Assembly: GCF_022346945.1 (NCBI RefSeq) | Contig: NZ_JAKRNI010000006.1 | Coordinates: 1 to 64,000, forward strand | Reading direction: 5' to 3' | From: Microbacterium sp. ACRRU | GTDB lineage: Bacteria; Actinomycetota; Actinomycetes; Actinomycetales; Microbacteriaceae | DNA length: 64,000 nucleotides | Shown: in pieces, positions 1 through 8,876 of the stretch | Layout: each line of letters begins with the position of its first letter | How positions within the stretch are numbered: position 1 is the first letter of the stretch | Notes under the pieces: generated by a model | The model's database searches: none | What the model was told of the DNA's origin: nothing | The model's input: the letters and a program-made list of their open reading frames with translations, nothing else | Program-made: the position numbers and the translations under genes

Positions 1-36
1 GTGGGAACGGGGCGGGCGGCGGGAGAGGATGGGGGA

Positions 37-1704
37 ATGACCTCCGATGTCGCCGGTCCCCCCGCTCCGGCATCCCCCCAGCCCCTTCTCTCCGTCCGCG
101 ACCTCGCGGTCGACTTCGCCACCATGGACGGTCCCGTGCGCGCCGTGGACGGCGTCGACCTCGACATCCACGCCGGCGAGACCATCGCGATCGTCGGCGA
201 ATCCGGCTCCGGCAAGTCGACGACCGCGATGGCGATCATCGGTCTTCTGGCATCCGGAGGTCGAGTCGCGCGTGGACAGATCCTGCTCGACGGCGACGAC
301 CTGACGACGTTCAGCGAAGCGCGCATGCGCCAGGTGCGCGGGCGGCAGATCGGGCTCGTGCCGCAGGATCCGATGTCGAACCTCAACCCGGTCGCCAAGA
401 TCGGCACCCAGGTCGCCGAGACGCTCCTCGCGCACGGGCTGGCCGAACGCGGCAACGTCTCGGACCGCGTCGTGGAGGCGCTCGAGGCCGCCGGACTCCC
501 GGATGCCAAGAAGCGGGCGAAACAGTACCCGCACGAGTTCTCGGGCGGCATGCGTCAGCGTGCGCTCATCGCGATCGGTCTCGCGTGCCGTCCGCGCCTG
601 CTCATCGCCGACGAGCCGACGAGCGCGCTGGACGTCACCGTGCAGCAGACGATCCTCGACCAGATCGACACGCAGACGAAGGAGCTCGGCGCGGCCGTGC
701 TCCTCATCACCCACGACCTCGGACTCGCCGCCGAACGCGCCTCCCGCGTGGTGGTCATGCACCGTGGGCGGGTGGTCGAGCAGGGCCCCGCCCGCCAGAT
801 CCTCGAGAATCCCCAGCACGCCTATACGAAGTCGCTCGTCGCCGCCGCACCGTCGGTCGCCGCCGTTCGCCTGCGCCCCGAGGACTTCCGCGGCGAGCGC
901 GACACGGCCGCCCCGCGCGATCACATCGTCGAGATCTCGAACCTCACCAAGGTGTACGCGTCCCGCGGAAAGGCCGAGGACTTCCGCGCCGTCGACGACG
1001 TGTCGCTGTCGATCCCTCGCGGCGAGACCGTCGCGATCGTCGGGGAGTCCGGCTCGGGGAAGACCACGACCGCACGCATGCTGCTGAAGGTGGTCGAGCC
1101 CACGAGCGGCTCGATCCTCTTCGACGGTCAGGACGTCGCCGCCCTCAAGGGCGACGCCCTGCGGGAGTTCCGGCAGAAGGTGCAACCGATCTTCCAGGAC
1201 CCCTACTCGAGCCTGAACCCCATGTTCACGGTCGAGCGGATCATCGAGGAGCCGCTCTCCTTCTACAAGCGCGGCTCGCGCGCCGACCGCCAGAAGCGGG
1301 TGCGGAAACTCCTCGACGACGTGGCCCTGCCGGCATCCATGCTCCGCCGCTATCCGTCCGAGCTGTCGGGCGGGCAGCGGCAGCGCGTCGCGATCGCGCG
1401 GGCCCTCGCGCTGTCGCCCGAGCTCATCGTGTGCGACGAGCCGGTGTCGGCGCTCGACGTGCTCGTGCAGGCGCAGATCCTGCAGCTCCTCGGCGACCTG
1501 CAGCGCGAGTACGGCCTCAGCTACCTCTTCATCTCTCACGACCTCGCCGTCGTGCGCCTCATCAGCGACTACGTGTGCGTCATGAAGGACGGGCGGCTGG
1601 TCGAGGCGGCATCCAGCGAAGAGGTCTTCACGAACCCCCGCGATCCGTACACGCGCCGGTTGCTGGCATCCATTCCCGGCAACGAGCTCGGGCTGGCCGG
1701 GTAA
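37..1704 (+). CDS. Fused two-domain peptide ABC transporter ATPase (DppD-DppF type)
   Basis: Energises import of di- or oligopeptides at the inner face of the membrane. Two complete ABC ATPase domains lie in one 555-aa chain. The first has Walker [10 protein letters not shown] at about residues 54-62 and the signature FSGGMRQR. The second has Walker [10 protein letters not shown] near residue 336 and the signature LSGGQRQR. Each domain ends in the oligopeptide-family C-terminal motif (for example [11 protein letters not shown]). The ATG at 37 is preceded by a purine-rich GAGAGGATGGGGGA site; an in-frame GTG at position 1 is less likely, though the reading frame could extend upstream of the window. 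The permease and binding-protein genes lie downstream on the opposite strand, so this ATPase is convergent with its probable partners rather than last in their operon. Family assignment is certain; the substrate is not. Confidence 0.93.
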   Translation: MTSDVAGPPAPASPQPLLSVRDLAVDFATMDGPVRAVDGVDLDIHAGETIAIVGESGSGKSTTAMAIIGLLASGGRVARGQILLDGDDLTTFSEARMRQVRGRQIGLVPQDPMSNLNPVAKIGTQVAETLLAHGLAERGNVSDRVVEALEAAGLPDAKKRAKQYPHEFSGGMRQRALIAIGLACRPRLLIADEPTSALDVTVQQTILDQIDTQTKELGAAVLLITHDLGLAAERASRVVVMHRGRVVEQGPARQILENPQHAYTKSLVAAAPSVAAVRLRPEDFRGERDTAAPRDHIVEISNLTKVYASRGKAEDFRAVDDVSLSIPRGETVAIVGESGSGKTTTARMLLKVVEPTSGSILFDGQDVAALKGDALREFRQKVQPIFQDPYSSLNPMFTVERIIEEPLSFYKRGSRADRQKRVRKLLDDVALPASMLRRYPSELSGGQRQRVAIARALALSPELIVCDEPVSALDVLVQAQILQLLGDLQREYGLSYLFISHDLAVVRLISDYVCVMKDGRLVEAASSEEVFTNPRDPYTRRLLASIPGNELGLAG

Positions 1705-1912
1705 GCGCGGCGCGGGGGCGCCGCTGTGCGGCAAGCGCCGCGGTGCGGGGAGCGCGGGGAGCGGTGCGGCATGTCGCCAGAACAGGGGATGCCACCACAA
1801 CAGGCCCATCCGCGGCGAAACGGCCTGTACCCAGCGCATCGTCGGTTCTCGCGACCGGCACCGCACAGTCAACCCTCCGCGCCCCCTCTGCCTCCACCGG
1901 CCACCGGAGCAG

Positions 1913-1984
1913 GGATGCCACCGCAACAGGGGATGCCACCACAACAGGGGATGCCACTAGAACAGGGGATGCCACCACAACAGG
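1913..1984. repeat. Four tandem 18-bp repeats, unit GGATGCCACCACAACAGG
   Basis: The units start at 1913, 1931, 1949 and 1967. They differ at a few positions: ACCGC in the first and ACTAG in the third. A single extra unit lies at 1787-1804 and is followed by the same GCCCATCCGCGGCG sequence that follows the fourth unit. This indicates a 180-bp duplication plus local expansion. Each unit contains the GGATGCC heptamer that is over-represented across the window. Confidence 0.9.
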
Positions 1985-2051
1985 CCCATCCGCGGCGAAA
2001 CGGCCTGCACCCGCCGCATCCCCTGTTCTCGCGGCGATGAAGACGCCGCGA

Positions 2052-2141
2052 CCCACGCGAGCCGCCGAACCCACGCGAGCCACCGAACCCGTGCGAGCCA
2101 CCGAACCCACGCGAGCCACCGAACCCACGCGAGCCGCCCGC
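2052..2141. repeat. About five tandem 18-bp repeats, unit CCCACGCGAGCCACCGAA
   Basis: The units start at 2052, 2070, 2088, 2106 and 2124. The third has GTG in place of ACG near its start, and the fifth diverges at its end. The array ends about 10 bp from the stop codon of the - strand permease gene. The period equals that of the neighbouring array, but the sequence is unrelated. Confidence 0.88.
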
Positions 2142-2151
2142 GGGGCGCGGG

Positions 2152-3111
2152 CTACCGCGCGCGGGTGCGGGGGTCCATCGCCTCGCGCAGCGACTCGCCC
2201 AGGAGCGTGAAGCCCAGCGCCGTCACGGCGATGCAGATGCCGGGGAGGAACGCCAGCCATGGCGCGATCGCCAGCTCGGCCTGCGCGTAGGTGAGCATGC
2301 GACCCCACTCGGCGGTCTGCGGGAGCCCGCCGCCGAGGCCGAGGAACGACAGCGCCGCCGCGTCGATGACGGCGGTGGCGAGGGTCAGCGTGCCCTGCAC
2401 GATGACCGGCCCGACGCTGTTGGGCAGCACGTGCGTCATCGTGATCGTGCGGCGGCTGAGGCCGAGGGTCTGCGCCGAGAGCACGTAGTCGGCGCCGCGC
2501 TGCTGCAGCATCGACGCGCGCAACAGGCGCGCGAACACCGGAACCTGCGACGCCCCGATCGCGATCATGATCGCGAGCTGGCTCTGGCCGAGGATCGCCG
2601 CGATCGACACCGCGAGCAGCAGGTTCGGCACCGACAGCAGGATGTCGACGAAGCGCATGACGACCACGTCGACCCAGCCGCCGAACATCCCGGCGAGAAG
2701 GCCCAGCGCCATTCCGCCGAGGAGCCCCATCGCCGTGGAGATCACACCGATCTGCAACGACGCCTGGGTGCCCCAGATGAGCTTGGACAGCACGTCGCCG
2801 CCGAAGCGGTCGAGACCGAGCGGGAACTCCGGCAGCTCACCGGGACCCGGGATGTCGGTCGGGGTGATGAAGCGCTGACCGGGGAGCGACTCGGCCGGGT
2901 ACGGCGCGAGCAGCGGCGCCAGCGCCGCGACGAGCAGGAACGCCACGACGATGATCGCGCCGATCCACGCGACGGGGCTGCGGCGCAGCCGCTGGAACAC
3001 GTCGTGCCAGAAGCCGCCGCGCGTTTTCGCCGACAGCAGCTGACTGTCGACCACGGCGTTGTCGTCGACGGGACCGCCGCTGGGGGCGGGAGGGAGGATG
3101 CCGGAACTCAA
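2152..3111 (-). CDS. Peptide ABC transporter permease, DppC type
   Basis: Inner-membrane subunit of the peptide importer. The 319-aa product has a short N-terminal tail, one TM helix (about residues 45-65, VAWIGAIIVVAFLLVAALAPLLAPYP), a periplasmic segment, and a BPD_transp_1 domain with about five helices. The EAA-type loop GASQVPVFARLLRAS lies in that domain. The C-terminus, FTLLGESLREAMDPRTR, is typical of DppC/OppC. The start chosen is TTG at 3111, which overlaps the DppB stop (TTGA) and implies translational coupling; a start further upstream would run inside DppB. It is co-transcribed with the upstream DppB and binding-protein genes. Confidence 0.88.
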   Translation of the reverse strand: MSSGILPPAPSGGPVDDNAVVDSQLLSAKTRGGFWHDVFQRLRRSPVAWIGAIIVVAFLLVAALAPLLAPYPAESLPGQRFITPTDIPGPGELPEFPLGLDRFGGDVLSKLIWGTQASLQIGVISTAMGLLGGMALGLLAGMFGGWVDVVVMRFVDILLSVPNLLLAVSIAAILGQSQLAIMIAIGASQVPVFARLLRASMLQQRGADYVLSAQTLGLSRRTITMTHVLPNSVGPVIVQGTLTLATAVIDAAALSFLGLGGGLPQTAEWGRMLTYAQAELAIAPWLAFLPGICIAVTALGFTLLGESLREAMDPRTRAR

Positions 3112-4112
3112 CTGACTCTCACTCTCGGGTCGATGACGCTGTACGACAGGTCGACGAGCAGGTTGATCAGGGCGTACGCGATCGCGATGAAGATGATGAA
3201 GCCCTGCAGCACCGGGAAGTCGCGCGTGAAGATCGCGCGCGCGAGGAACTGCCCGATGCCCGGGAAGGCGAACACCGTCTCGGTGAGCACCGCCCCCGCG
3301 ATCAGCAGACCCGCCTGCAGCCCGACGGTCGTGATGACGGGGAGCATCGCGTTGCGCAGGATGAACCGGTTGCGCAACGTCGACTGCGCGATGCCCTTCG
3401 CGCGGCCCGTGCGCACGTAGTCGGCGTTCTGCACCTCGAGGACGGACGCGCGCGTGATGCGCACGATGATCGCGAGGGGGATCGTGCCCAGCGCGATGGC
3501 CGGCAGCACCAGGTGCAGCACGGCATCCCACGCGGCGTCGAACTCCCCCGTCATGATGCCGTCGAGCACGTACAGGTTCGTGTAGTGCGTCGCGTCGATG
3601 CGCGGGTTCTGCCGCCCGTCGGAGGGCAGCCACCCGAGCTGCACGGCGAACACGTACTTCAGGATGAACGCGAGGAAGAACACCGGGATCGTAATGCCGA
3701 TGAGGCTCAGCACCACGGCGATGTGGTCCCACGCCTTGCCGTGGCGGCGTGCGGCCCAGTAGCCGAGGGGGATGCCGATGCCCACCGCCACGATCAGGGC
3801 GCCGATCGACAGTTCGAGGGTCGCGGGGAACCGGCGCCAGAACTCCTCCAGCACCGGCCGGCCGGTCTGGATGGAGGAGCCGAAGTCACCCGAGAGCAGA
3901 CGGCCGAGCCACGTGAAGTACTGCACGTAGAGCGGCTCGTTGAACCCGTACAGCTCGTTGATGCGGGCGACGGCCTCGGGGGTCGCCCGCTCGCCGAGCA
4001 GCGCGACGGCGGGTCCGCCCGGCAGCGCGCGGACCCAGAGGAACAGAAGGACGGAAAGCCCGAACAGAGTCGGGACGAGCAGGAGCAGACGCCTGCCGAT
4101 GGTGCGGAGCAC
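3108..4112 (-). CDS. Peptide ABC transporter permease, DppB type
   Basis: Inner-membrane partner of DppC in a peptide importer. The product is 334 aa with the usual DppB layout. An N-terminal TM helix (LLLLVPTLFGLSVLLFLWV) and the family segment beginning LPGGPAVALLGERATPE precede a BPD_transp_1 domain containing the EAA-like loop VRTGRAKGIAQ. The C-terminus is DLSYSVIDPRVRVS. It starts with GTG at 4112 and overlaps the DppC start by 4 nt. A strong hairpin lies between it and the upstream binding-protein gene and may lower permease expression relative to the binding protein. Confidence 0.92.
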   Translation of the reverse strand: MLRTIGRRLLLLVPTLFGLSVLLFLWVRALPGGPAVALLGERATPEAVARINELYGFNEPLYVQYFTWLGRLLSGDFGSSIQTGRPVLEEFWRRFPATLELSIGALIVAVGIGIPLGYWAARRHGKAWDHIAVVLSLIGITIPVFFLAFILKYVFAVQLGWLPSDGRQNPRIDATHYTNLYVLDGIMTGEFDAAWDAVLHLVLPAIALGTIPLAIIVRITRASVLEVQNADYVRTGRAKGIAQSTLRNRFILRNAMLPVITTVGLQAGLLIAGAVLTETVFAFPGIGQFLARAIFTRDFPVLQGFIIFIAIAYALINLLVDLSYSVIDPRVRVS

Positions 4113-4151
4113 GGGTTCTCACAGGGCTCGGGGTCGGGGGGACGCGGGAGA

Positions 4152-4187
4152 CCGCGGGCCGACGACGACAGGGACGTCGGCCCGCGG
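4152..4187 (-). terminator. 13-bp perfect hairpin between binding-protein and permease genes
   Basis: The arms CCGCGGGCCGACG (4152-4164) and CGTCGGCCCGCGG (4175-4187) are perfectly complementary, with a 10-nt loop. The hairpin lies in the 83-bp gap between the binding-protein stop and the DppB start. There is no clear U-tract. Mid-operon hairpins after binding-protein genes usually act as partial terminators or mRNA stabilisers, and that role is inferred here. Confidence 0.7.
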
Positions 4188-4195
4188 CATCCGGA

Positions 4196-5863
4196 TCACT
4201 CGGTGAGTTCGATCTCGTTGTAGACCTCGTCCTGCACCGGGCTGGCCGGGTAGGACTTCACGCGCGGAGCAAATGCGAGCGTCGGTACGGGGTTGGCCAG
4301 CGGCACACCGGGCAGGAACTGCGCGATCTGCTCGTTGACGTCCTGGTAGGCCGGCTCCTGCTCGTCCTCGGTCGCAAGGCCGCGGGCCGAGGTGAGGGCC
4401 GAGAACAGCTCGGCATTGTCGAAGCCCCACTCGTTCGAGGCGCCGCCGAAGAACGTGCCCACGAAGTTGTCGGGGTCGTTGTAGTCGCCGGTCCAGCCGA
4501 GGAGGTGGATGCCGTGCTGCGGACCGCCCTGGATGAGGTCGAGGTACTCGCCCCACTCGTTCGACACCGGGTTCACGACGATGCCCACGGCCTGCAGCTG
4601 CGACTGCAGGTTGGTGAAGATCTGCTCGGGGTTCGGCATGTACGGACGCGAGATGTTGACGGGGTAGTTGAACGTCAGGTTCAGCGGGGCGGCCTCGGTG
4701 AATCCGGCTTCCGCGAGCAGCGCAGTGGCGGCCTCGGGGTCGAAGTCGTACGTGGTCACGTCCGGGTTGAAGCCGATGACGCTCTCGGGCATGAACTGGG
4801 ATGCCACGGTCGTGCCCTCGGGCAGCACCTGGGTGACCAGCTGCTCCTTGTCGATGGCGTGGGCGATCGCCTGGCGGACGCGCGGGTCGGCCAGCGCCGG
4901 GTCGGCCTGGTTCATGCCGAGGTAGAGGATGTTGAACGGATCGCGGTTGACGAGCATGTAGCCCGCGCTCTCGAGCGCACCGAGGTCGGCGGGAGCGACG
5001 AGGTCGTACCCGTCGATCGAGCCGGACTCGAGCGCCTGGCGGCGGGCCGTGGTGTCGCCGATCACACGGAAGATGACCTGCTGCACCTGGCCCTGCTCGC
5101 CCCAGTAGCCGTCGTACGCGCTCACGGTCGCTTCGGCGCCGGGCTCCCACGAGTCGAACTGGAAGGGTCCGGTGCCCGTCGGGTGGCCCTGCGCGTACTC
5201 GCTGAGCGTGGGGGCCTCGGAGGTGCCGCCCACGTCGTCCGCGCCGTACTCCTCGAGCGCCGTCGGGCTCTGGATCGCGAAAGCCGGAAGCGAGAGGGCG
5301 GGGATGAAGCCGGCGAACGGCTCGGTGAGGGTGATCGTGACCTCGGTGGGGCTCGCGGCGTCGCAGCCGCCGTAGATCGACGTGCCGGTGTCGGCGTAGC
5401 CGCGCATGATCTTGCCCCAGTAGTACGACAGGCTCTCGGACTGCGCGATACCGGTGAAGTTGTTCTGGCGGTCGAAGTTGAAGCACACCGCGTCGGCGTT
5501 GAACTCGGTGCCGTCGTGGAAGGTGACGCCCTCCTTGAGCTGGAAGGTGTACGACAGTCCGTCCTCGGACTGCTCCCAGCTCTCGGCGAGCATCGGGGCG
5601 GGGTCGGCCGTTCCCGGCTCCACGCCGACGAGACCCTCGAAGATCTGGCGTGAGATGCGGAACGACTCCCCGTCGCTCGCGAACGCCGGGTCGAGGCTGG
5701 ACGGATCGCCCGAGGCGCCGAACACGAACGTCGAGTCGACGTCTCCGGCCGCGTCGCCGCCACCGTTGTCGTCACGCTGGCTCGTGCAGGCCGACAGGGC
5801 CAGAGCGCCGATGGCGAGCGCCGATCCGCCGATGAGCAGGCGTCGTCGAAGAGAACCTTGCAT
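4196..5863 (-). CDS. Peptide ABC transporter substrate-binding lipoprotein
   Basis: Extracytoplasmic solute-binding protein, family 5 (DppA/OppA). The 555-aa precursor begins MQGSLRRRLLIGG and has a hydrophobic stretch and the lipobox LSAC, with the lipidated Cys at residue 26. The mature part carries family hallmarks such as the SLDPAFASDGES region, NADAVCFNF, and RQAIAHAIDKEQLV. The ATG at 5863 is chosen because GGAAGG lies about 8 nt upstream; an ATG 51 nt further out would add a tail before the signal peptide. It is the first gene of the binding protein-DppB-DppC operon. The ligand is probably peptide, but this cannot be read from sequence. Confidence 0.93.
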   Translation of the reverse strand: MQGSLRRRLLIGGSALAIGALALSACTSQRDDNGGGDAAGDVDSTFVFGASGDPSSLDPAFASDGESFRISRQIFEGLVGVEPGTADPAPMLAESWEQSEDGLSYTFQLKEGVTFHDGTEFNADAVCFNFDRQNNFTGIAQSESLSYYWGKIMRGYADTGTSIYGGCDAASPTEVTITLTEPFAGFIPALSLPAFAIQSPTALEEYGADDVGGTSEAPTLSEYAQGHPTGTGPFQFDSWEPGAEATVSAYDGYWGEQGQVQQVIFRVIGDTTARRQALESGSIDGYDLVAPADLGALESAGYMLVNRDPFNILYLGMNQADPALADPRVRQAIAHAIDKEQLVTQVLPEGTTVASQFMPESVIGFNPDVTTYDFDPEAATALLAEAGFTEAAPLNLTFNYPVNISRPYMPNPEQIFTNLQSQLQAVGIVVNPVSNEWGEYLDLIQGGPQHGIHLLGWTGDYNDPDNFVGTFFGGASNEWGFDNAELFSALTSARGLATEDEQEPAYQDVNEQIAQFLPGVPLANPVPTLAFAPRVKSYPASPVQDEVYNEIELTE

Positions 5864-6018
5864 TTTCTGTTGCCTTCCGGGGGGAGAAAGGAGGAGGTCG
5901 ACGGCGCTGTCCACAACGTCGTGCCGCGCTCCGTGTTGCTGTTCCCCCGACCGTACATGCAGACGCGCTTCGAGCCCATTGCCCGCGCGTATCGATCGTG
6001 TTTCGGCCGAAGCCCCGC

Positions 6019-6082
6019 GCGTGAGTCGCCAAGAATTGTCGCCTGGGGCGTCCCCCAGGCGACAATTCTTGGCGACTCACGC
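6019..6082. repeat. 30-bp perfect palindrome, intergenic
   Basis: The left arm 6021-6048 starts GTGAGTCGCCAAGAATTG and is an exact reverse complement of 6053-6080. Another 2 bp pair outside (6019-6020 with 6081-6082), and the loop is 4 nt. It lies in the divergent region between the binding-protein gene (-) and the spermidine-synthase-like gene (+), 26 bp from the latter's start. A closely related imperfect copy lies at 48574-48639. A cruciform, bidirectional transcript hairpin or protein-binding site are all possible. Confidence 0.9.
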
Positions 6083-6108
6083 CCCAGGGTGCGGGCTAGC
6101 GTGGAGGG

Positions 6109-6975
6109 ATGGCACGCATGCGGGTGGAACCGGACGACGCACCCACGGCGCGCCTGTCCGACGGGGCGATCGCGCGGGTCACCGCCTCGACGTACGTGTC
6201 GGGGTCGGAGCTCGTCGTCGACGGGACCCCGCAGTCGCACGTCGACCTCGACGATCCGACGCACCTGCACTTCGAGTACGTCGCGCGCATGGGTGCGGTG
6301 ATCGACCGACTCCGGATGCCAGGGCAACCCCTCACCGCGGTCCACCTGGGCGCGGGGGCCCTGACGCTCCCCCGGTACGTCGAGGCCACGCGACCGGGCT
6401 CACGGCAGCAGGTCATCGAGCTGGAACCGGCGCTGTGGGACCTCGTGCGCGAGAACATCCCGCTCCCCCGCGGCGCCGCGATCCGTGTCCGCATCGGTGA
6501 CGCCCGCGCGGGCCTCGGCCGGCTTCCATCGGGTCTGCACGGCGCCGTCGACCTCCTGGTCAGCGACGTCTACTCGGGCGCCCAGACGCCGGCGCACCTG
6601 ACCACGGTGGAGTTCTATCGCGAGGCCGCGGCGCTGCTCGCGCCCGACGGCGTGCTGCTGGTCAACGTCTCGGACGGGCCCGGGCTGGCGTTCGCGCGCC
6701 GCCAGGTCGCGACGGTTCGCGAGGTGCTGCCCGAGGTCATCGTGCTCGCCGAAGTGCAAGTGCTCAAGGGCCGCCGGTTCGGCAACCTCGTCGTCGCCGC
6801 GTCGTCCGCGCCGCTCCCCGTCGAGTGGCTCCCGCGCCTCATGGCCGCCGGCCCCCACCCCGCGAAAGTGGCTCAGGGAGCCGAGATCGACGAATTCATC
6901 CGCGGCGCACGCCCCGCGACGGATGCCGACGCGACACCGTCGCCGAAACCCTCGGCATCCATCTTCGACCGCTGA
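6109..6975 (+). CDS. Spermidine-synthase-like (SpeE-fold) protein
   Basis: 288 aa with a class I methyltransferase/aminopropyltransferase fold. The glycine-rich nucleotide loop is HLGAGALTLPR (about residues 82-92). An acidic VIELEP strand end follows at about 104-109, then a RIGDAR motif and the segment DLLVSDVYSGAQTP, which corresponds to the catalytic D-x-x-D region of spermidine synthases. Proteins of this type are common in Actinobacteria as polyamine synthase or fused-MFS homologues, and many have no proven polyamine activity. No decarboxylase or other polyamine gene lies nearby, so the substrate is open. Confidence 0.75.
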   Translation: MARMRVEPDDAPTARLSDGAIARVTASTYVSGSELVVDGTPQSHVDLDDPTHLHFEYVARMGAVIDRLRMPGQPLTAVHLGAGALTLPRYVEATRPGSRQQVIELEPALWDLVRENIPLPRGAAIRVRIGDARAGLGRLPSGLHGAVDLLVSDVYSGAQTPAHLTTVEFYREAAALLAPDGVLLVNVSDGPGLAFARRQVATVREVLPEVIVLAEVQVLKGRRFGNLVVAASSAPLPVEWLPRLMAAGPHPAKVAQGAEIDEFIRGARPATDADATPSPKPSASIFDR

Positions 6976-7092
6976 CGAGCAAGGTCCGGGAGCCGTATCG
7001 AACGTGATCCGCGGCACGCCGGTGTGGCGAGACAGAGCATCGGGCACCGGCACCGCAGACTGGAAGGCATCGGCCATTCGAGAGGAGCGACG

Positions 7093-7620
7093 GTGAGCTA
7101 CATCCACGGGTACGACCCCGACACGTTGCGCGAGATCACCGACTCTCGCGAGTGCGCGGAGCGGCTCGAGGAGATCGGCTCGCAGCGCAGCCTCCCCGCC
7201 CTGCTCGAACGCACGTGGCTGCTGAAGGTCCTCGACCGCTTCGACGAGGCCCTGACGGTGTCGGAGCAGTCGGTGCGTGTCGCGCGCATGGCCGGAACCC
7301 GCCGCGACCTGCTGCGCGCCCGCATCCTGCACGCCACGATCCAGCAGTGCCGGGGCGCGTTCGCCGCCGCCGAGCAGGAGCTGACGACGTGTGCGGAGGA
7401 GGCCGAAGGACAGGGCTGGGCCGGGATCGCCGCCTTCGCCCTGCAGCACCGGGGCAAGGTGCACTACGACGAGGGCGACTACGAGGCCGCGCGCACCGAC
7501 TTCAAGCGCGCGCTGTTCCTGCGCCAGAATGCCGGCGCCACGGATGCCGAGCTGGAGTCCACGCTCCTCGCGATCGACGCGGCGGACCGACGGCGCACCC
7601 GCGCCGTCGTCGCGAGCTGA
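7093..7620 (+). CDS. TPR-repeat protein of unknown role
   Basis: 175 aa, starting at GTG 7093 after an AGAGGAGCGACG ribosome site; an earlier ATG at 7024 lacks a good site. The product is helical with tetratricopeptide-like pairs: an LLERTWLLKVLDRFDEALTV repeat, then ARILHATIQQCRGAFAAAEQ, then HRGKVHYDEGDYEAARTDF. This suggests a protein-binding scaffold. It has no signal peptide or membrane segment. It lies 29 bp upstream of the SprT-like protease gene in the same direction, so the two may be co-transcribed. No specific function can be assigned. Confidence 0.75.
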   Translation: MSYIHGYDPDTLREITDSRECAERLEEIGSQRSLPALLERTWLLKVLDRFDEALTVSEQSVRVARMAGTRRDLLRARILHATIQQCRGAFAAAEQELTTCAEEAEGQGWAGIAAFALQHRGKVHYDEGDYEAARTDFKRALFLRQNAGATDAELESTLLAIDAADRRRTRAVVAS

Positions 7621-7649
7621 CGTCGGAGCCCCTCCCTACAGTTGCCGTC

Positions 7650-8138
7650 ATGTCGGATCTGCAGCGCGTGCGTACGTGGGCGGAGGCATTGATCGCCCTG
7701 CACCTCGACGAGTCGTGGTCGTTCTCCTTCGACAACGCCAAGCGCCGCGCGGGGCTCTGCGATTACGGTCGACGCCGCATCAGCGTCTCGCGCTACCTCG
7801 CCGCGCGGTACGACGACGACACCAACCACCAGACCCTCCTGCACGAGGTCGCGCACGCGCTCGCGGGCGCGCCCGCGGGGCACGGGCCGGTGTGGAAGCG
7901 CGCGGCCCGCGAACTCGGCTACGTCGGCGGCACCACGCATGCGGGCGAAACCGCCAACGAGCTGGCGCCGTGGGTCGGAACCTGCCCGGCCGGACACGTC
8001 GCCTATCGGCATCGCCGCGCGACGCGGCCGACGTCGTGCGCGAAGTGCGCACCGTCCTTCGATCCGCGATTCGCCCTCACGTGGGTGCGTCGCGAGATCA
8101 CCCCCGCGACGCGACTGGCGGCGGCGACGCCGCGCTGA
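7650..8138 (+). CDS. SprT-like zinc metalloprotease
   Basis: 162-aa SprT-family (DUF45/SprT-like) protein. The metalloprotease motif HEVAH lies at residues 65-69 (zinc ligands H65 and H69, catalytic E66), preceded by the family's RRISVSRYLA strand. A C-terminal zinc ribbon of the form CPAGH...CAKC follows. Eukaryotic relatives such as Spartan degrade DNA-protein cross-links; bacterial members are little studied, so a cytoplasmic protease or nucleic-acid-associated role is inferred. The start at ATG 7650 gives the usual family length. Confidence 0.85.
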   Translation: MSDLQRVRTWAEALIALHLDESWSFSFDNAKRRAGLCDYGRRRISVSRYLAARYDDDTNHQTLLHEVAHALAGAPAGHGPVWKRAARELGYVGGTTHAGETANELAPWVGTCPAGHVAYRHRRATRPTSCAKCAPSFDPRFALTWVRREITPATRLAAATPR

Positions 8139-8163
8139 CGGCGGGGCCGGGCTGGCTACCGCG

Positions 8164-8793
8164 TCACGCGCGGACGAAGGTCCCGTCACGGAGCACGGGG
8201 ACGACGGATGCCGCGTCGCGCTCGGCGGCGGCGAGCACGAGGTCGCGTTCGCCCGCGTCGGCCCGGAGGCGCCCGGTTCCGCTCGCGGTGAGGAGGTGCC
8301 GCACCGCGCCGCGCAGCGCGCGGAACCCCTCCCCGGCCACGGCGGCGTCGGGCGAGGCGTGGTCGATGCCGAGGTCGCCCAGGGCCGCGACGACGGCGCC
8401 CGCGCCCAGGAGATCCTCGACGGCGAACCGGGGAGCCGCCCCCTCCGCGGCGTCCGCGTCGCCCGCCGCGACGACGGCGATGCTGGTCCGGTCGCCGCGC
8501 GAACGCTGCACGTCGAGGACGTGCGCGGCCACGGCGGCGGCGTTGCGGATTCCCGCGACCACGACATGCGCCCCCGCACGTTCGGCGGCGAGCGCGATGC
8601 GCGCGGCCGGATCGCTCGACGAGGCGGTCACGCTGCCGTCGCTTTCGACGGCCGCGAGCACGCGGGCGGTCAGCCCGAGCGTCTGCACCACGACGACGAC
8701 GTGCGCGGGCGCCAGTCGGCGCAGCCCCGCGTCGCCCCACTCGAGACGCACCTGGTAGTTCGCCTGCGCGAGAGCATCGGAGGTGTTCGGCAT
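8164..8793 (-). CDS. ComB-like 2-phosphosulfolactate phosphatase family protein
   Basis: 209 aa. The central VVVVVQTLGLTARVLAAVESDG and AHVVVAGIRNAAAVAAHVLDVQ segments, and the SPDAAVAG region near the C-terminus, match the ComB family. ComB in methanogens dephosphorylates phosphosulfolactate during coenzyme M synthesis. Actinobacteria do not make coenzyme M, so homologues like this probably act on another phosphorylated acid. It is convergent with the SprT-like gene and divergent from the small gene at 8877. Confidence 0.7.
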   Translation of the reverse strand: MPNTSDALAQANYQVRLEWGDAGLRRLAPAHVVVVVQTLGLTARVLAAVESDGSVTASSSDPAARIALAAERAGAHVVVAGIRNAAAVAAHVLDVQRSRGDRTSIAVVAAGDADAAEGAAPRFAVEDLLGAGAVVAALGDLGIDHASPDAAVAGEGFRALRGAVRHLLTASGTGRLRADAGERDLVLAAAERDAASVVPVLRDGTFVRA

Positions 8794-8876
8794 CCCTCGA
8801 GCCTACGACGAGCGGGGCGCTCCTCGTGGCCCGTCAACCCGACGGCATTCCCGCCGGGAATTGGCACAATGCGAGC

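Larger units (their letters stand above)
1705..2151. other. Convergent 447-bp non-coding region rich in tandem repeats
   Basis: This stretch lies between the stop of the + strand ATPase and the stop of the - strand permease. I see no credible gene in it. It holds two different families of 18-bp tandem repeats (1913-1984 and 2052-2141). A segment at about 1781-1827 is repeated almost exactly 180 bp further on, at 1961-2007. Long open frames across it are by-products of the 18-bp (six-codon) period. Confidence 0.8.

Noticed and set aside
1913..2141. CRISPR array
   Set aside because: The units are directly adjacent 18-mers without spacers, and no cas gene is present.
585..2210. An apparent repeat protein with T-R-A-T-E-P units
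   Set aside because: The 18-bp DNA repeat automatically gives a six-residue repeat. The frame mostly overlaps the ATPase gene out of frame and has no start signal.
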